64,000 nucleotides of DNA from Donghicola mangrovi. GTDB lineage: Bacteria > Pseudomonadota > Alphaproteobacteria > Rhodobacterales > Rhodobacteraceae. This document shows, piece by piece, positions 16,112 to 24,395 of the stretch. Position numbers and translations under genes: made by a program. Each line of letters begins with the position of its first letter. The stretch's first letter is position 1. The DNA lies in contig NZ_JABCJE010000002.1 of assembly GCF_013377535.1 (NCBI RefSeq), positions 496,001 through 560,000 on the forward strand, read 5' to 3'. The notes below the pieces were generated by a model. It was not told where the DNA came from, did not search any database, and saw nothing but the letters and a program-made list of their open reading frames with translations.

Positions 16112-16753
16112 ATGGCTGTGACGCCCGACGACAACGAACTGACCTATAACGGCGCCACTCTGGGGGACACGGGCAAGGTGCTGCTGCTGGCCTGTGGAGC
16201 CCTCGCGCGTGAGGTTCTGGCTGTGCGCGATGCCAATGGCTGGACCCATCTGGATGTCACTTGCCTGCCCGCCATCCTGCACAACACCCCCGAGCGGATC
16301 CCCGACGCGGTCACCGAGGCCGTCACCAAACACCGCGCCGACTATGACCGGATTTACGTGCTCTACGCGGATTGCGGCACCGGCGGCTTGCTTGAAGCGC
16401 AGTGCAAACACCTTGGGGTCCAGATGATGCGCGGCCCCCATTGCTATAGCTTCTTCGAGGGGAACGAGGCCTTCGCCGCCCGGGACGAATTCATCGCCTT
16501 CTACCTGACCGATTTTCTAGTCAGGCAGTTCGATGCCTTTGTCTGGAAGCCCTTGGGGCTGGACCGGCATCCGTCCCTGCGGGACATTTATTTCGGGAAC
16601 TACGAAAAGCTGGTCTATCAGGCCCAAACCGACGACCCTGCCCTGACCGCCAAGGCGCAGGAATGTGCAGATCGCCTGAACCTGCCGCTCGAGCGGCGCT
16701 TTACCGGCTATGGCGATCTGGAGACCGAAATGAAGGCGTTCGCGGCCGATTAG
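16112..16753 (+). CDS. DUF1638 protein, linked to corrinoid methyl transfer
   Basis: The 213-residue protein contains VLLLACGALAREVLAV near the start, then VLYADCGTGG, MMRGPHCYSFFEG and FGNYEKLVYQAQ, the conserved blocks of DUF1638. Conserved cysteines are in LACGAL, YADCGTGG and GPHCYSF. DUF1638 genes often lie next to corrinoid methyltransferases, and here one lies 2.5 kb downstream of the corrinoid protein on the same strand, with the Hint genes between. A role with the split methionine synthase is inference. AAGGTG precedes the ATG. The stop overlaps that of convergent sufE by four bases. Confidence 0.8.
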   Translation: MAVTPDDNELTYNGATLGDTGKVLLLACGALAREVLAVRDANGWTHLDVTCLPAILHNTPERIPDAVTEAVTKHRADYDRIYVLYADCGTGGLLEAQCKHLGVQMMRGPHCYSFFEGNEAFAARDEFIAFYLTDFLVRQFDAFVWKPLGLDRHPSLRDIYFGNYEKLVYQAQTDDPALTAKAQECADRLNLPLERRFTGYGDLETEMKAFAAD

Positions 16754-17163
16754 GCCGCCGCTGCCGCGCTGTATTCTTTCAGACGCTGGATCATCGCCCG
16801 CAGACCGTTCGACCGCTGCGAGGACAGGTTCTCCTCGAGCCCAAGTCGGGTCAGTTCGGCCTTGGCGTCAACCTTGGCGGCCTCGGAGGGCGGCAGACCG
16901 GAATAAAGGGTATGGAGCAGCGCGATCAGCCCGCGCACGATCATCGCATCGCTGTCGCCCTGAAAATCAAAGCGGTCCGCGGTCACTTCTGGGTGCAGCC
17001 AGACCTGACTGGCACAGCCGTCCACCTTGGTCGCGGGGACCTTTAGCGCATCGTCCATCGCGGGCATCTTCTTGCCCATCTCGATGACCATGCGATAGCG
17101 GTCCTCCCAATCATCCAGAAATTCGAAATCCTCGACAATTGCTTCGAATGCTTCGGTGGCCAT
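16750..17163 (-). CDS. sufE: Cysteine desulfuration protein SufE
   Basis: The 137-residue protein accepts persulfide sulfur from SufS for Fe-S cluster assembly. It has FEFLDDWEDRYRMVIEMGKK at the N-terminus and the acceptor Cys50 in KVDGCASQVWL, with the conserved helix GLIALLHTLYSG. ATG 17163 has an AAGGAG Shine-Dalgarno; a longer in-frame extension upstream runs antisense to the lipoprotein gene and is rejected. No other suf gene is nearby. Confidence 0.95.
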   Translation of the reverse strand: MATEAFEAIVEDFEFLDDWEDRYRMVIEMGKKMPAMDDALKVPATKVDGCASQVWLHPEVTADRFDFQGDSDAMIVRGLIALLHTLYSGLPPSEAAKVDAKAELTRLGLEENLSSQRSNGLRAMIQRLKEYSAAAAA

Positions 17164-17290
17164 GGGCGCTCCTTTTCGTTCCTGACGATCAGATAAGCCG
17201 TGCAGCCCCCAAGGTCCAGCCTGCAAAGGCTTTTCAACGCAGGCGGGATAGGTTAGCCCTGTGCACAAAGAATTATTCGAGGGCCGTTCG

Positions 17291-17758
17291 ATGATCCGTA
17301 CCCTGCCTGTCGCACTTTGCGCTGTATTGATGGTTTCCGGCTGTGGCAGCCGCCTCAACCCGATGAACTGGTTCGATTTCGGACCCGCAACCCCCGCTGA
17401 TGCGGTGGCGTCCGAGGCCCCGATGACCGAGATCATCGCAGCCGCCAACAGCGAAAACCTGATCGCAGGGATCAAGGAACTGAAGGCCGAAGCCATCCCC
17501 GGCGGCATCATCCTGCGCGCGGTTGGCGTGGCGCAGACCCAACAGTACCACAGCGCCGAGCTGGTCGAATTCCCGACCGCCGAGGCTGGCGTCAAAGAGT
17601 TCGACTTCATCGCCCTACCCCCCGAGGTCCGCGCGCCCGTTGGCACCGAAGCGACCCGAGAAATCACCGTTGCAATCAAGCTGACCAACTATGCCCTCGA
17701 CGGCATCCACCAACTGCGCGTCCGCAGCGCCTCCAATGTGCTGACCGTTCGCCGTTAA
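17291..17758 (+). CDS. Exported lipoprotein of unknown function
   Basis: The 155-residue protein starts with a lipoprotein signal (IRTLPVALCAVLMVSGCGS), the lipobox ending at the cysteine of VSGC, so it is probably attached to a membrane by lipid. The mature part predicts mostly beta strands (GGIILRAVGVAQTQQY, EITVAIKLTNYAL). ATG 17291 is preceded by GAGGG. It is divergent from sufE and followed by a clear terminator. I do not recognise the family. Confidence 0.75.
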   Translation: MIRTLPVALCAVLMVSGCGSRLNPMNWFDFGPATPADAVASEAPMTEIIAAANSENLIAGIKELKAEAIPGGIILRAVGVAQTQQYHSAELVEFPTAEAGVKEFDFIALPPEVRAPVGTEATREITVAIKLTNYALDGIHQLRVRSASNVLTVRR

Positions 17759-17780
17759 CTGGGCTGGAACCGCGCAAAAC

Positions 17781-17805
17781 AAAGGGGCCTCGTGGGCCCC
17801 TTTTT
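17781..17805. terminator. Bidirectional terminator between lipoprotein gene and rnd
   Basis: AAAGGGGCC (17781-17789) and GGCCCCTTT (17795-17803) pair perfectly around a 5-base loop. A T-run follows on the plus strand and an A-run precedes, so it can stop both convergent transcripts. Confidence 0.92.
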
Positions 17806-17825
17806 CGTGTGGGATGATTGCCGGA

Positions 17826-18983
17826 TCACAGTTCGATGATGCGGACCCGTTCGCCCTTGGCGGTCAGTGCGATTTCGCCATCGCACAGGCGCAGGGCGTC
17901 GTTGCCAAAGACCTCTTTGCGCCAGCCGCGCAGGGCGGGTACATCACGCACACCAGCCGCAATCGCGTCCAGCTCGTTGGCCGAGGCGATCAGCTTCTGG
18001 GCCACGTCGGATTCAGCGGTTTTGGCCTTAAGCAGAACGCGCAGCAGGTCGGCCAGCGCGGGGTTGACCTTGAGCTTCTCGTTCTCGTCCTCGACCTTGG
18101 GCAGTTGGTCGGCGGGGCAATTCACACCGGCCTTGACCGCTGCCAGAATGCCATCGGCCACGTCACCCTTGCGGGCTTCGCGCAGCAGCAGGCGCGAACG
18201 GCCCAGATCCTTCATGTCCGCAGGCTTGGTCGAGGCCAGCTCGAGGATGGCGTCGTCCTTCATGATACGGCTACGGGGGATATCGTTCTTCTGGGCATAT
18301 TCCTCGCGGAAGCGGGCCAATTCACGTACGACAGCCAGAAAACGGCCCGAGTTGGTGCGGGTTTTCACCTTCAGCCAGGCATCTTCGGGCTTGGTGATAT
18401 AGGTGTCGGGGGTGGTCAGGGTGCCCAGTTCCTCGGACACCCATTTCGAACGGCCCGATTTCGCCAGACGGTCGCTGAGGTATTCATAGATATCGCGCAG
18501 GTGGGTCACATCGGCCAGTGCATAGGTTTTTTGCGCGTCCGACAGCGGACGGCGTGACCAATCGGTAAAGCGCGAGGTTTTATCCAGCGATTTCTTGGGG
18601 ATCTTGCGGACCAGCGTCTCATAGCCCACCTGCTCGCCAAAGCCGCAGACCATCGCGGCAACCTGCGTGTCGAACAGCGGGTGCGGGATGACGCCGCGAT
18701 CCACAAAGAAGATTTCCAGATCCTGACGGGCCGCGTGAAAAACTTTGACCACGCCAGCATCCTCGAACAGGGTGTACAGCGGGCTCAGGTCCAGACCATC
18801 CACCAGAGGGTCCACCAGAACGGCGTCGTTCACACCATCGCCACGAAAGGCCAGCTGGATCAGGCAGAGTTTCGAGTAATAGGTCCGCTCGCGCAGGAAC
18901 TCGGTATCAACTGTCACATAGGGCGTTTTTGCTGCCTCTTGGCAGAACGCGGCCAGCTCTTCGGTGGTGGTGATGGTTTTCAT
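17826..18983 (-). CDS. rnd: Ribonuclease D
   Basis: The 385-residue 3'-5' exoribonuclease matures tRNA and other stable RNA 3' ends. Its DEDD exonuclease domain has VTVDTEFLRE (Asp26, Glu28), VFHAARQDLEIFF, and YALADVTHLRDIYEYL with the last acidic and Tyr residues. An HRDC-like helical region follows around residues 205-290. The length fits the family. It stands alone between a bidirectional terminator and purN. Confidence 0.96.
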   Translation of the reverse strand: MKTITTTEELAAFCQEAAKTPYVTVDTEFLRERTYYSKLCLIQLAFRGDGVNDAVLVDPLVDGLDLSPLYTLFEDAGVVKVFHAARQDLEIFFVDRGVIPHPLFDTQVAAMVCGFGEQVGYETLVRKIPKKSLDKTSRFTDWSRRPLSDAQKTYALADVTHLRDIYEYLSDRLAKSGRSKWVSEELGTLTTPDTYITKPEDAWLKVKTRTNSGRFLAVVRELARFREEYAQKNDIPRSRIMKDDAILELASTKPADMKDLGRSRLLLREARKGDVADGILAAVKAGVNCPADQLPKVEDENEKLKVNPALADLLRVLLKAKTAESDVAQKLIASANELDAIAAGVRDVPALRGWRKEVFGNDALRLCDGEIALTAKGERVRIIEL

Positions 18984-19060
18984 TAACGCAATCTTTTTGT
19001 TCTTGGGTTGCGCCGCAGCCTAAAGCCGCACCGCGCGGCTTGCCAAGACCGCAGGCGCAA

Positions 19061-19630
19061 TTAGTTCAGTTGCTCGACAAAGCGCCGGAAAACAGCGGGA
19101 TAGAGGGCATGTTCTGCCTTCAGAACGCGCGCTGCCAGATCATCGGGCGTGTCGCTGGCCAGAACCGGCACGCGGGCCTGACCCAGAATGGGGCCATCGT
19201 CCAGCGCAGGGGTCACCATGTGGACGGTCACGCCGGCCTCGGTTTCGCCCGCTTCGATCGCGCGCTGGTGGGTGTGCAGACCCTTGTATTTGGGCAGAAG
19301 CGAGGGGTGGATGTTCAGCATCCGGCCCTGCCATTTCTGCACAAAAGACCCGTTCAGAACGCGCATAAAGCCCGCCAGACAGATCACGTCGGGGTTCGCG
19401 GCCAGCAGGGTTTCGTGAAGCTTGGTCTCGAACGCCTCGCGATCCGCGAAATCCTTGTGGTCCACGATGGCGGTGTCGATCCCCATGTCGCGTGCCTTCA
19501 GCAAACCGCCCGCATCGGGGCGGTTCGACACGACCAGCACGGGACGTGCGGGGTGATCGCCGGTCATAGACTCGGCAAGGCGGACCATGTTCGATCCGCC
19601 GCCCGAAATCAGGATCGCGGTCCGGATCAA
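19061..19630 (-). CDS. purN: Phosphoribosylglycinamide formyltransferase
   Basis: The 189-residue enzyme moves a formyl group from 10-formyl-THF to GAR in step three of purine synthesis. It shows [19 protein letters not shown] near the start, the catalytic Asn-His-Asp set in [14 protein letters not shown] and [13 protein letters not shown], and LAGFMRVL. It starts with TTG at 19630, overlapping the purM stop by four bases, so translation is coupled. Confidence 0.96.
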   Translation of the reverse strand: MIRTAILISGGGSNMVRLAESMTGDHPARPVLVVSNRPDAGGLLKARDMGIDTAIVDHKDFADREAFETKLHETLLAANPDVICLAGFMRVLNGSFVQKWQGRMLNIHPSLLPKYKGLHTHQRAIEAGETEAGVTVHMVTPALDDGPILGQARVPVLASDTPDDLAARVLKAEHALYPAVFRRFVEQLN

Positions 19631-20676
19631 CGCAGGCTACCTTTGTAGCTGACGCCCTCGCCCGCGACGATCTTGCCCAAGGTGTAGACGGTTTCGCCCT
19701 GCTCCTCGAGCAGCGCCTTCAGGGCGTCTGCGCGATCGGCGGCCACGGACAGAACCATTCCAACACCGCAGTTAAAGGTCTTGAGCATTTCTTTTTCTTC
19801 GATGCCTGCAGCGTCCTGCAGCCATGCGAACACGGCGGGCAGTTCCCACGACGCCAGATCGATTTCCGCACCCAGACCTTCGGGGAAGACGCGGGGCAAG
19901 TTTTCGGTCAGACCGCCGCCGGTGATGTGGGCCAGCGCGTGAACGCCGCCTTCACGCACCGCCGCAAGGCACTGTTTGACATAAAGACGGGTCGGCGCCA
20001 GCAGAGCCTGACCAACGGTGCTGCCCTCGGCAAAGGGAGCGGCATCGTCCCACTTCAGGCCAGCGTGATCGACCACGCGGCGCACCAGCGAATAGCCGTT
20101 CGAATGCACACCGTTCGAGGCCAGACCCAGCAGAACGTCGCCTTCGGTGACGTTCGCGGGCAGATCCTCGCCACGCTCCATTGCGCCAACGGCAAAGCCC
20201 GCCAGATCGAAGTCGCCATCGTGGTACATGCCAGGCATTTCAGCGGTCTCGCCGCCGATCAGTGCGCAACCGGATGCCTCGCAGCCAGCGGCGATGCCGT
20301 TGATGATGGTCACGGCGCTGTCCAGTTCCAGCTTGCCGGTGGCAAAGTAGTCGAGGAACAGCAGCGGCTCTGCGCCTTGGCAGACCAGATCGTTGACGCA
20401 CATGGCGACCAGATCGATGCCGATGGTGTCATAGTAGCCGGTGTCGATCGCGATACGCAGTTTGGTGCCCACGCCGTCGGTGGCCGATACCAGAATGGGA
20501 TCGTTATAGCCTGCGGCCTTGAGGTCGAACAGGGCGCCAAAGCCACCCAGACCAGACATCACGCCGCTGCGCTTGGTGCGTGCAGCTGCCGGTTTGATGC
20601 GATTGACCAGCTCGTTGCCTGCGTCGATGTCTACGCCTGCATCCGCATAGGTCAGCCCGTTCTTGCCTTCGGTCAT
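19627..20676 (-). CDS. purM: Phosphoribosylformylglycinamidine cyclo-ligase (AIR synthetase)
   Basis: The 349-residue enzyme closes FGAM to AIR. It shows [18 protein letters not shown] at the N-terminus, [12 protein letters not shown], the signature [14 protein letters not shown], and [20 protein letters not shown] 20676 gives the usual family start; a longer open frame upstream crosses the tRNA region and is rejected. It forms the purM-purN operon, separate from purC-purS-purQ 9 kb away. Confidence 0.97.
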   Translation of the reverse strand: MTEGKNGLTYADAGVDIDAGNELVNRIKPAAARTKRSGVMSGLGGFGALFDLKAAGYNDPILVSATDGVGTKLRIAIDTGYYDTIGIDLVAMCVNDLVCQGAEPLLFLDYFATGKLELDSAVTIINGIAAGCEASGCALIGGETAEMPGMYHDGDFDLAGFAVGAMERGEDLPANVTEGDVLLGLASNGVHSNGYSLVRRVVDHAGLKWDDAAPFAEGSTVGQALLAPTRLYVKQCLAAVREGGVHALAHITGGGLTENLPRVFPEGLGAEIDLASWELPAVFAWLQDAAGIEEKEMLKTFNCGVGMVLSVAADRADALKALLEEQGETVYTLGKIVAGEGVSYKGSLR

Positions 20677-20814
20677 GTCGGTCCCCTTTTGTCGCGTTAG
20701 CGTGCCGATACCCAAATGCCGCGCCAAGAGCAATGGCACAGATGGGCCTTGGAGCGCGAAACTGACACGAAATATCGTCCTGCGTGCAGGGTTTGCGCGG
20801 ATTGCACCCAGCCC

Positions 20815-20843
20815 TTGACGACAATCGCGCCTGTGTCTAGGTA
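20815..20843 (+). promoter_or_regulatory. Sigma-70-type promoter of the CAT-anticodon tRNA
   Basis: TTGACG (20815-20820), a 17-base spacer and TAGGTA (20838-20843) lie 12 bases before the mature tRNA 5' end. Confidence 0.65.
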
Positions 20844-20855
20844 TCGGCGCACTGG

Positions 20856-20931
20856 GGGCCTGTAGCTCAACGGTTAGAGCAGAGCGCTCATAACGCTTTG
20901 GTTGCGGGTTCAAATCCTGCCGGGCCTACCA
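20856..20931 (+). tRNA. tRNA with CAT anticodon, probably tRNA-Ile2 (lysidine)
   Basis: The 76 bases fold as a cloverleaf with CCA encoded. The acceptor stem is GGGCCTG with CGGGCCT (first pair G-U), the D arm is GCTCAACGGTTAGAGC, the anticodon CAT is at 20889-20891, the T arm is GCGGG TTCAAAT CCTGC, and the discriminator is A. The body (GCCTGTAGCTCA and GGGCCTACCA) resembles isoleucine tRNAs more than elongator methionine tRNAs. I therefore favour tRNA-Ile2, whose C34 is converted to lysidine by TilS; elongator tRNA-Met is the alternative. Confidence 0.9.
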
Positions 20932-21075
20932 GATCATCCCCAGCCCCCTGCAAAAGAGCAATTGCCCAAAGCGCGGGCAGCAGTCCGATTGGTCGCAGGG
21001 ATGACATGCGATTGTGCTCCAACCTTCACAAAACTCATCTAAGCTGCTGTCAGGTCGTACAAAACGGGGGACGGT

Positions 21076-21840
21076 ATGTTTTCACTTGCAGGTAAAAAGG
21101 CTCTGGTCGTCGGGATCGCGAACGAACATTCGATCGCTTACGGCATCGCAAAGGCGCTGAAATCGCAGGGCGCCGAGGTCGCGATCACCTATCTGAACGC
21201 CAAGTCCCGCCCCTATGTTGAGCCTTTGGCGGCCGAGTTGAAGGCCCCGATCTTTATGCCCCTGAACGTGCAGGTTTCGGCCCAGCAGGACGCCCTGTTC
21301 GCGGCCATCGCCGACCAGTGGGGCACCATCGACATTATCGTCCATTCGATCGCCTTCTGCCCGATGGAGGACCTGCACGGCCGCGTCACCGATTGCTCGC
21401 GCGAGGGGTTCCTGACCGCGATGGATGTGTCGGTCCATTCCTTTTTGCGCCTGATCAAAGCGGCCGAGCCCATGATGCCCAATGGTGGCACCTGCATGAC
21501 CGTCAGCTATTACGGGGCCGAAAAGGTGATTGACCATTACAATATCATGGGTCCGGTAAAATCGGCGCTCGAGTCGGTGACGCGCTATACCGCCGCCGAA
21601 CTGGGGCCCAAAGGCATCCGCATTCACGCACTGTCGCCCGGACCGTTGGCGACCCGTGCGGCCAGTGGGATCGACCACTTCGACGCTCTGCTGAACGCTG
21701 CCGCTGACCGCGCACCGACCCATCATCTGGCGACCATCGACGATGTGGGGGCCTATGCGGCGTTTCTGGCCAGCGACGGGGCGACCAACGTAACCGGCGG
21801 CGTGCACATGATCGACGGCGGTTATTCCATCGTCAGCTAA
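21076..21840 (+). CDS. fabI: Enoyl-ACP reductase, FabI type
   Basis: The 254-residue short-chain dehydrogenase reduces the enoyl-ACP double bond with NAD(P)H. It shows the FabI-type nucleotide loop VVGIANEHSIAYGIAKAL, VHSIAFCPMEDL, and the catalytic Tyr155/Lys162 in HYNIMGPVKSALE. The end DGATNVTGGVHMIDGGYSI is the family C-terminus. It is first of a three-gene operon with MaoC-Pta and ackA, so it may be a second FabI tied to acyl-phosphate or polyhydroxybutyrate metabolism, like fabI2 in Sinorhizobium, rather than the housekeeping enzyme (inference). Confidence 0.92.
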   Translation: MFSLAGKKALVVGIANEHSIAYGIAKALKSQGAEVAITYLNAKSRPYVEPLAAELKAPIFMPLNVQVSAQQDALFAAIADQWGTIDIIVHSIAFCPMEDLHGRVTDCSREGFLTAMDVSVHSFLRLIKAAEPMMPNGGTCMTVSYYGAEKVIDHYNIMGPVKSALESVTRYTAAELGPKGIRIHALSPGPLATRAASGIDHFDALLNAAADRAPTHHLATIDDVGAYAAFLASDGATNVTGGVHMIDGGYSIVS

Positions 21841-21870
21841 CCCGAAATTCCGCCCAAAAGGCATCCCCTT

Positions 21871-23250
21871 ATGACCATATTGAAAAACACGCCCTTTGAC
21901 GCGCTCGAAGTCGGCATGACCGCCGAGGCAGAGCGCCTGTGCGTCGCCGATGACTTCTTTGTCTTTGCCCATAGTTCGGGCAACCTGAACCCCCTGCACC
22001 TGCCCGCCGAGGATGGCGATGGGGACGGCCGCCCCGAGGCTGTCGCGCCCTCTGCGTGGATCGGGGCGCTGATCTCGGGCGTGCTGGGGAACCGTTTGCC
22101 CGGCCCCGGCACCCTCTATGAAAGCCAGACGCTGGAATGGACCGGCCGCGCCCATGCGGGCGATACCCTGATCACCCGCGTCACCCTGACCGAGAAGCTG
22201 GACGGCAACCGCGCCCGTTTCGCCACCACGGTCAGCATCAAGGACGGCCCCGAAATCCTGAAGGGCGAGGCGGTCGTGATCGCTCCCACCACCCAGCGCA
22301 GCTTTGATCTGCACGACATCCCCGGCTTGCGGGTCCAGAGCCATCTGCACTTTGACCGCCTTCTGGCCGAGGCAGAGCCCCTGCCCCCGATCCCCACCGC
22401 CGTCGTCGCCCCCGAAGAAGCTAACAGCCTAGGCGGCGCGCTACTGGGGGCCGAGCACACCATCATCCGCCCGATCCTGATCGGTGACGCGGCCAAGATG
22501 CACGCCGCCGCCGCCGAACTGGGCAAGGACCTGAGCGGCTACGAGATCATTGACGAACCCTCGCACACGGCCGCTGCCGAAACCGGCGTCCGGCTGGTGA
22601 ACGAAGGCCGCGCCAATGCCTTGATGAAGGGGCACCTGCACACCGATATCCTGCTGTCGGCGGTTCTGAAATCCGGCACCGGTCTGCGCGTTGGTCGCCG
22701 CCTGAGCCATGTGTTCGTGATGGACGTGCCGGGGCTGGACCATCTGCTGTTTGTCAGCGACGCGGCGATCAACATCGCCCCTGATCTGGAAACCAAAGTG
22801 GACATCATCCAGAACGCCATTGATCTGGCCATCGCCCTTGGCATCGCGGTGCCCAAGGTCGGCGTTCTGTCCGCCGTGGAAACCGTGACGCCCAAAATCC
22901 CCTCGACCCTCGACGCGGCGATCCTGTCCAAGATGGCAGATCGCGGGCAAATCCGCGGGGGCGAAGTGGACGGCCCCCTTGCCATGGACAACGCCGTGGA
23001 CATCGCCGCTGCCCGCACCAAGGGCATCCGATCCGCCGTTGCAGGCCGCGCCGAAATCCTGATCGCGCCCAACCTGGAAAGCGGCAATATGCTGGCCAAG
23101 GAACTGACCTTTATCGCCGGGGCCGAGGCTGGCGGGATCGTTCTGGGGGCCAAATGCCCGATCATCCTGACCTCGCGTTCCGATGACGACAAGGCGCGGC
23201 TGGCCTCCTGCGCCATCGCCGCCCTTTATGCACGAAAGGCCACCGTATGA
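21871..23250 (+). CDS. MaoC-like hydratase fused to phosphate acetyl/butyryltransferase
   Basis: The 459-residue fusion has residues 1-150 as a MaoC/hotdog domain (FFVFAHSSGNLNPLHLPAED, PGTLYESQTLEWTGRAHAGD), then a phosphotransacetylase domain with ALMKGHLHTDILLSAVLK, MDVPGLDHLLFVSDAAINI and PNLESGNMLAKEL. It would interconvert acyl-CoA and acyl-phosphate, while the N-terminal part may hydrate enoyl-CoA. It follows fabI by 30 bases and overlaps ackA by ATGA. The set fabI, pta and ackA matches an operon known in rhizobia that is linked to phosphate starvation. Confidence 0.92.
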   Translation: MTILKNTPFDALEVGMTAEAERLCVADDFFVFAHSSGNLNPLHLPAEDGDGDGRPEAVAPSAWIGALISGVLGNRLPGPGTLYESQTLEWTGRAHAGDTLITRVTLTEKLDGNRARFATTVSIKDGPEILKGEAVVIAPTTQRSFDLHDIPGLRVQSHLHFDRLLAEAEPLPPIPTAVVAPEEANSLGGALLGAEHTIIRPILIGDAAKMHAAAAELGKDLSGYEIIDEPSHTAAAETGVRLVNEGRANALMKGHLHTDILLSAVLKSGTGLRVGRRLSHVFVMDVPGLDHLLFVSDAAINIAPDLETKVDIIQNAIDLAIALGIAVPKVGVLSAVETVTPKIPSTLDAAILSKMADRGQIRGGEVDGPLAMDNAVDIAAARTKGIRSAVAGRAEILIAPNLESGNMLAKELTFIAGAEAGGIVLGAKCPIILTSRSDDDKARLASCAIAALYARKATV

Positions 23251-24395
23251 GCGTTCTGCTGACCCTGAATGCGGGCTCCAGTTCGCTGAAATTCTCGGTC
23301 TATCCCACGGGGGACGGGCCGGCGCTGGCGCATGGGCAGATCGAAAAGATCGGCTCTGACGATGCACGGATGGAATTCAACCACGGCAACCAGCAGTTCC
23401 GCAGCAATGTTGGCCAGCTGGACCACGCAGGTGCCCTGAGCCACATCCTGTCTGAAATCGAAACCCGTCTGGAGCGGTCGCGCATCGTGGCGGTCGGGCA
23501 TCGGATCGTCCATGGCGGCCCTGATTTTGACGCGCCCCAACGCCTGACCCCCGAGGTTCTGGACAAACTGGCCGAGTTCGAACCCCTCGCGCCGCTGCAT
23601 CAGCCGCACAATCTGGCGGGCGTGCGGGCCGCCATCGCGGCGTTCCCCGATGCAGTACAGATCGGGTGCTTTGACACCGCTTTCCACCGGCATCACCCAT
23701 GGGTCAACGACACCTTTGCCCTGCCCCGCAAGTATTACGACCAAGGGGTCCGACGTTATGGGTTTCACGGGCTCAGCTATGATTTCGTGACCGGCCGCTT
23801 GGCCGAGATCGACAGCCACGCCGCCCACGGACGCACGGTGATTGCCCATCTGGGGAACGGTGCCTCCATGTGTGCGGTGCTGGACGGGCAGTCCATCGGC
23901 TCGACTATGGGGTTCTCGGCGCTGGACGGGTTGCCGATGGGCACCCGCTGCGGGCAGCTTGATCCCGGCGTGCTGCTGTACCTGATGGACCACGAAGGAA
24001 TGGACAGCACTCAGATCACCAACCTGCTTTACAAGGAAAGCGGGCTCTTGGGTCTGTCCGGTCTGAGCAACGACATGCGCACCCTCCAAGAGGCTGGCAC
24101 GCCTGAAGCCGAGCAAGCCATCGCCTATTATACCTTCCGCATCCGGCGCGAATTGGGGGCGATGGCGGCAATCCTTGGGGGGCTGGATACGCTGGTATTC
24201 TGCGGCGGCATTGGCGAGCATTCGACCCGCATTCGGTCCGAGGTTTGCCGCGGGATGGAGTGGCTGGGAATCCAGCTGGACCCTGCCGCCAACGCCATGC
24301 ATCTGAGCGTTATTTCCACCGGCCGCGCTACCGTGCGCGTCATCCCCACGGACGAGGAAATCGTGATCGCCCGCGCGGTGCGCGCCGCCCTGTAA
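23247..24395 (+). CDS. ackA: Acetate kinase
   Basis: The 382-residue kinase makes ATP and acetate from acetyl-phosphate, or the reverse. It shows the start LLTLNAGSSSLKFSVYP (signature 1), VGHRIVHGGPDF, signature 2 RRYGFHGLSYDFVTGRL, VIAHLGNGASMCAV, and FCGGIGEHSTRIRSEVC. It overlaps the transacetylase gene by four bases, so the pair forms the Pta-AckA route. Its stop abuts that of the convergent kinase gene with no spacer. Confidence 0.97.
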   Translation: MSVLLTLNAGSSSLKFSVYPTGDGPALAHGQIEKIGSDDARMEFNHGNQQFRSNVGQLDHAGALSHILSEIETRLERSRIVAVGHRIVHGGPDFDAPQRLTPEVLDKLAEFEPLAPLHQPHNLAGVRAAIAAFPDAVQIGCFDTAFHRHHPWVNDTFALPRKYYDQGVRRYGFHGLSYDFVTGRLAEIDSHAAHGRTVIAHLGNGASMCAVLDGQSIGSTMGFSALDGLPMGTRCGQLDPGVLLYLMDHEGMDSTQITNLLYKESGLLGLSGLSNDMRTLQEAGTPEAEQAIAYYTFRIRRELGAMAAILGGLDTLVFCGGIGEHSTRIRSEVCRGMEWLGIQLDPAANAMHLSVISTGRATVRVIPTDEEIVIARAVRAAL

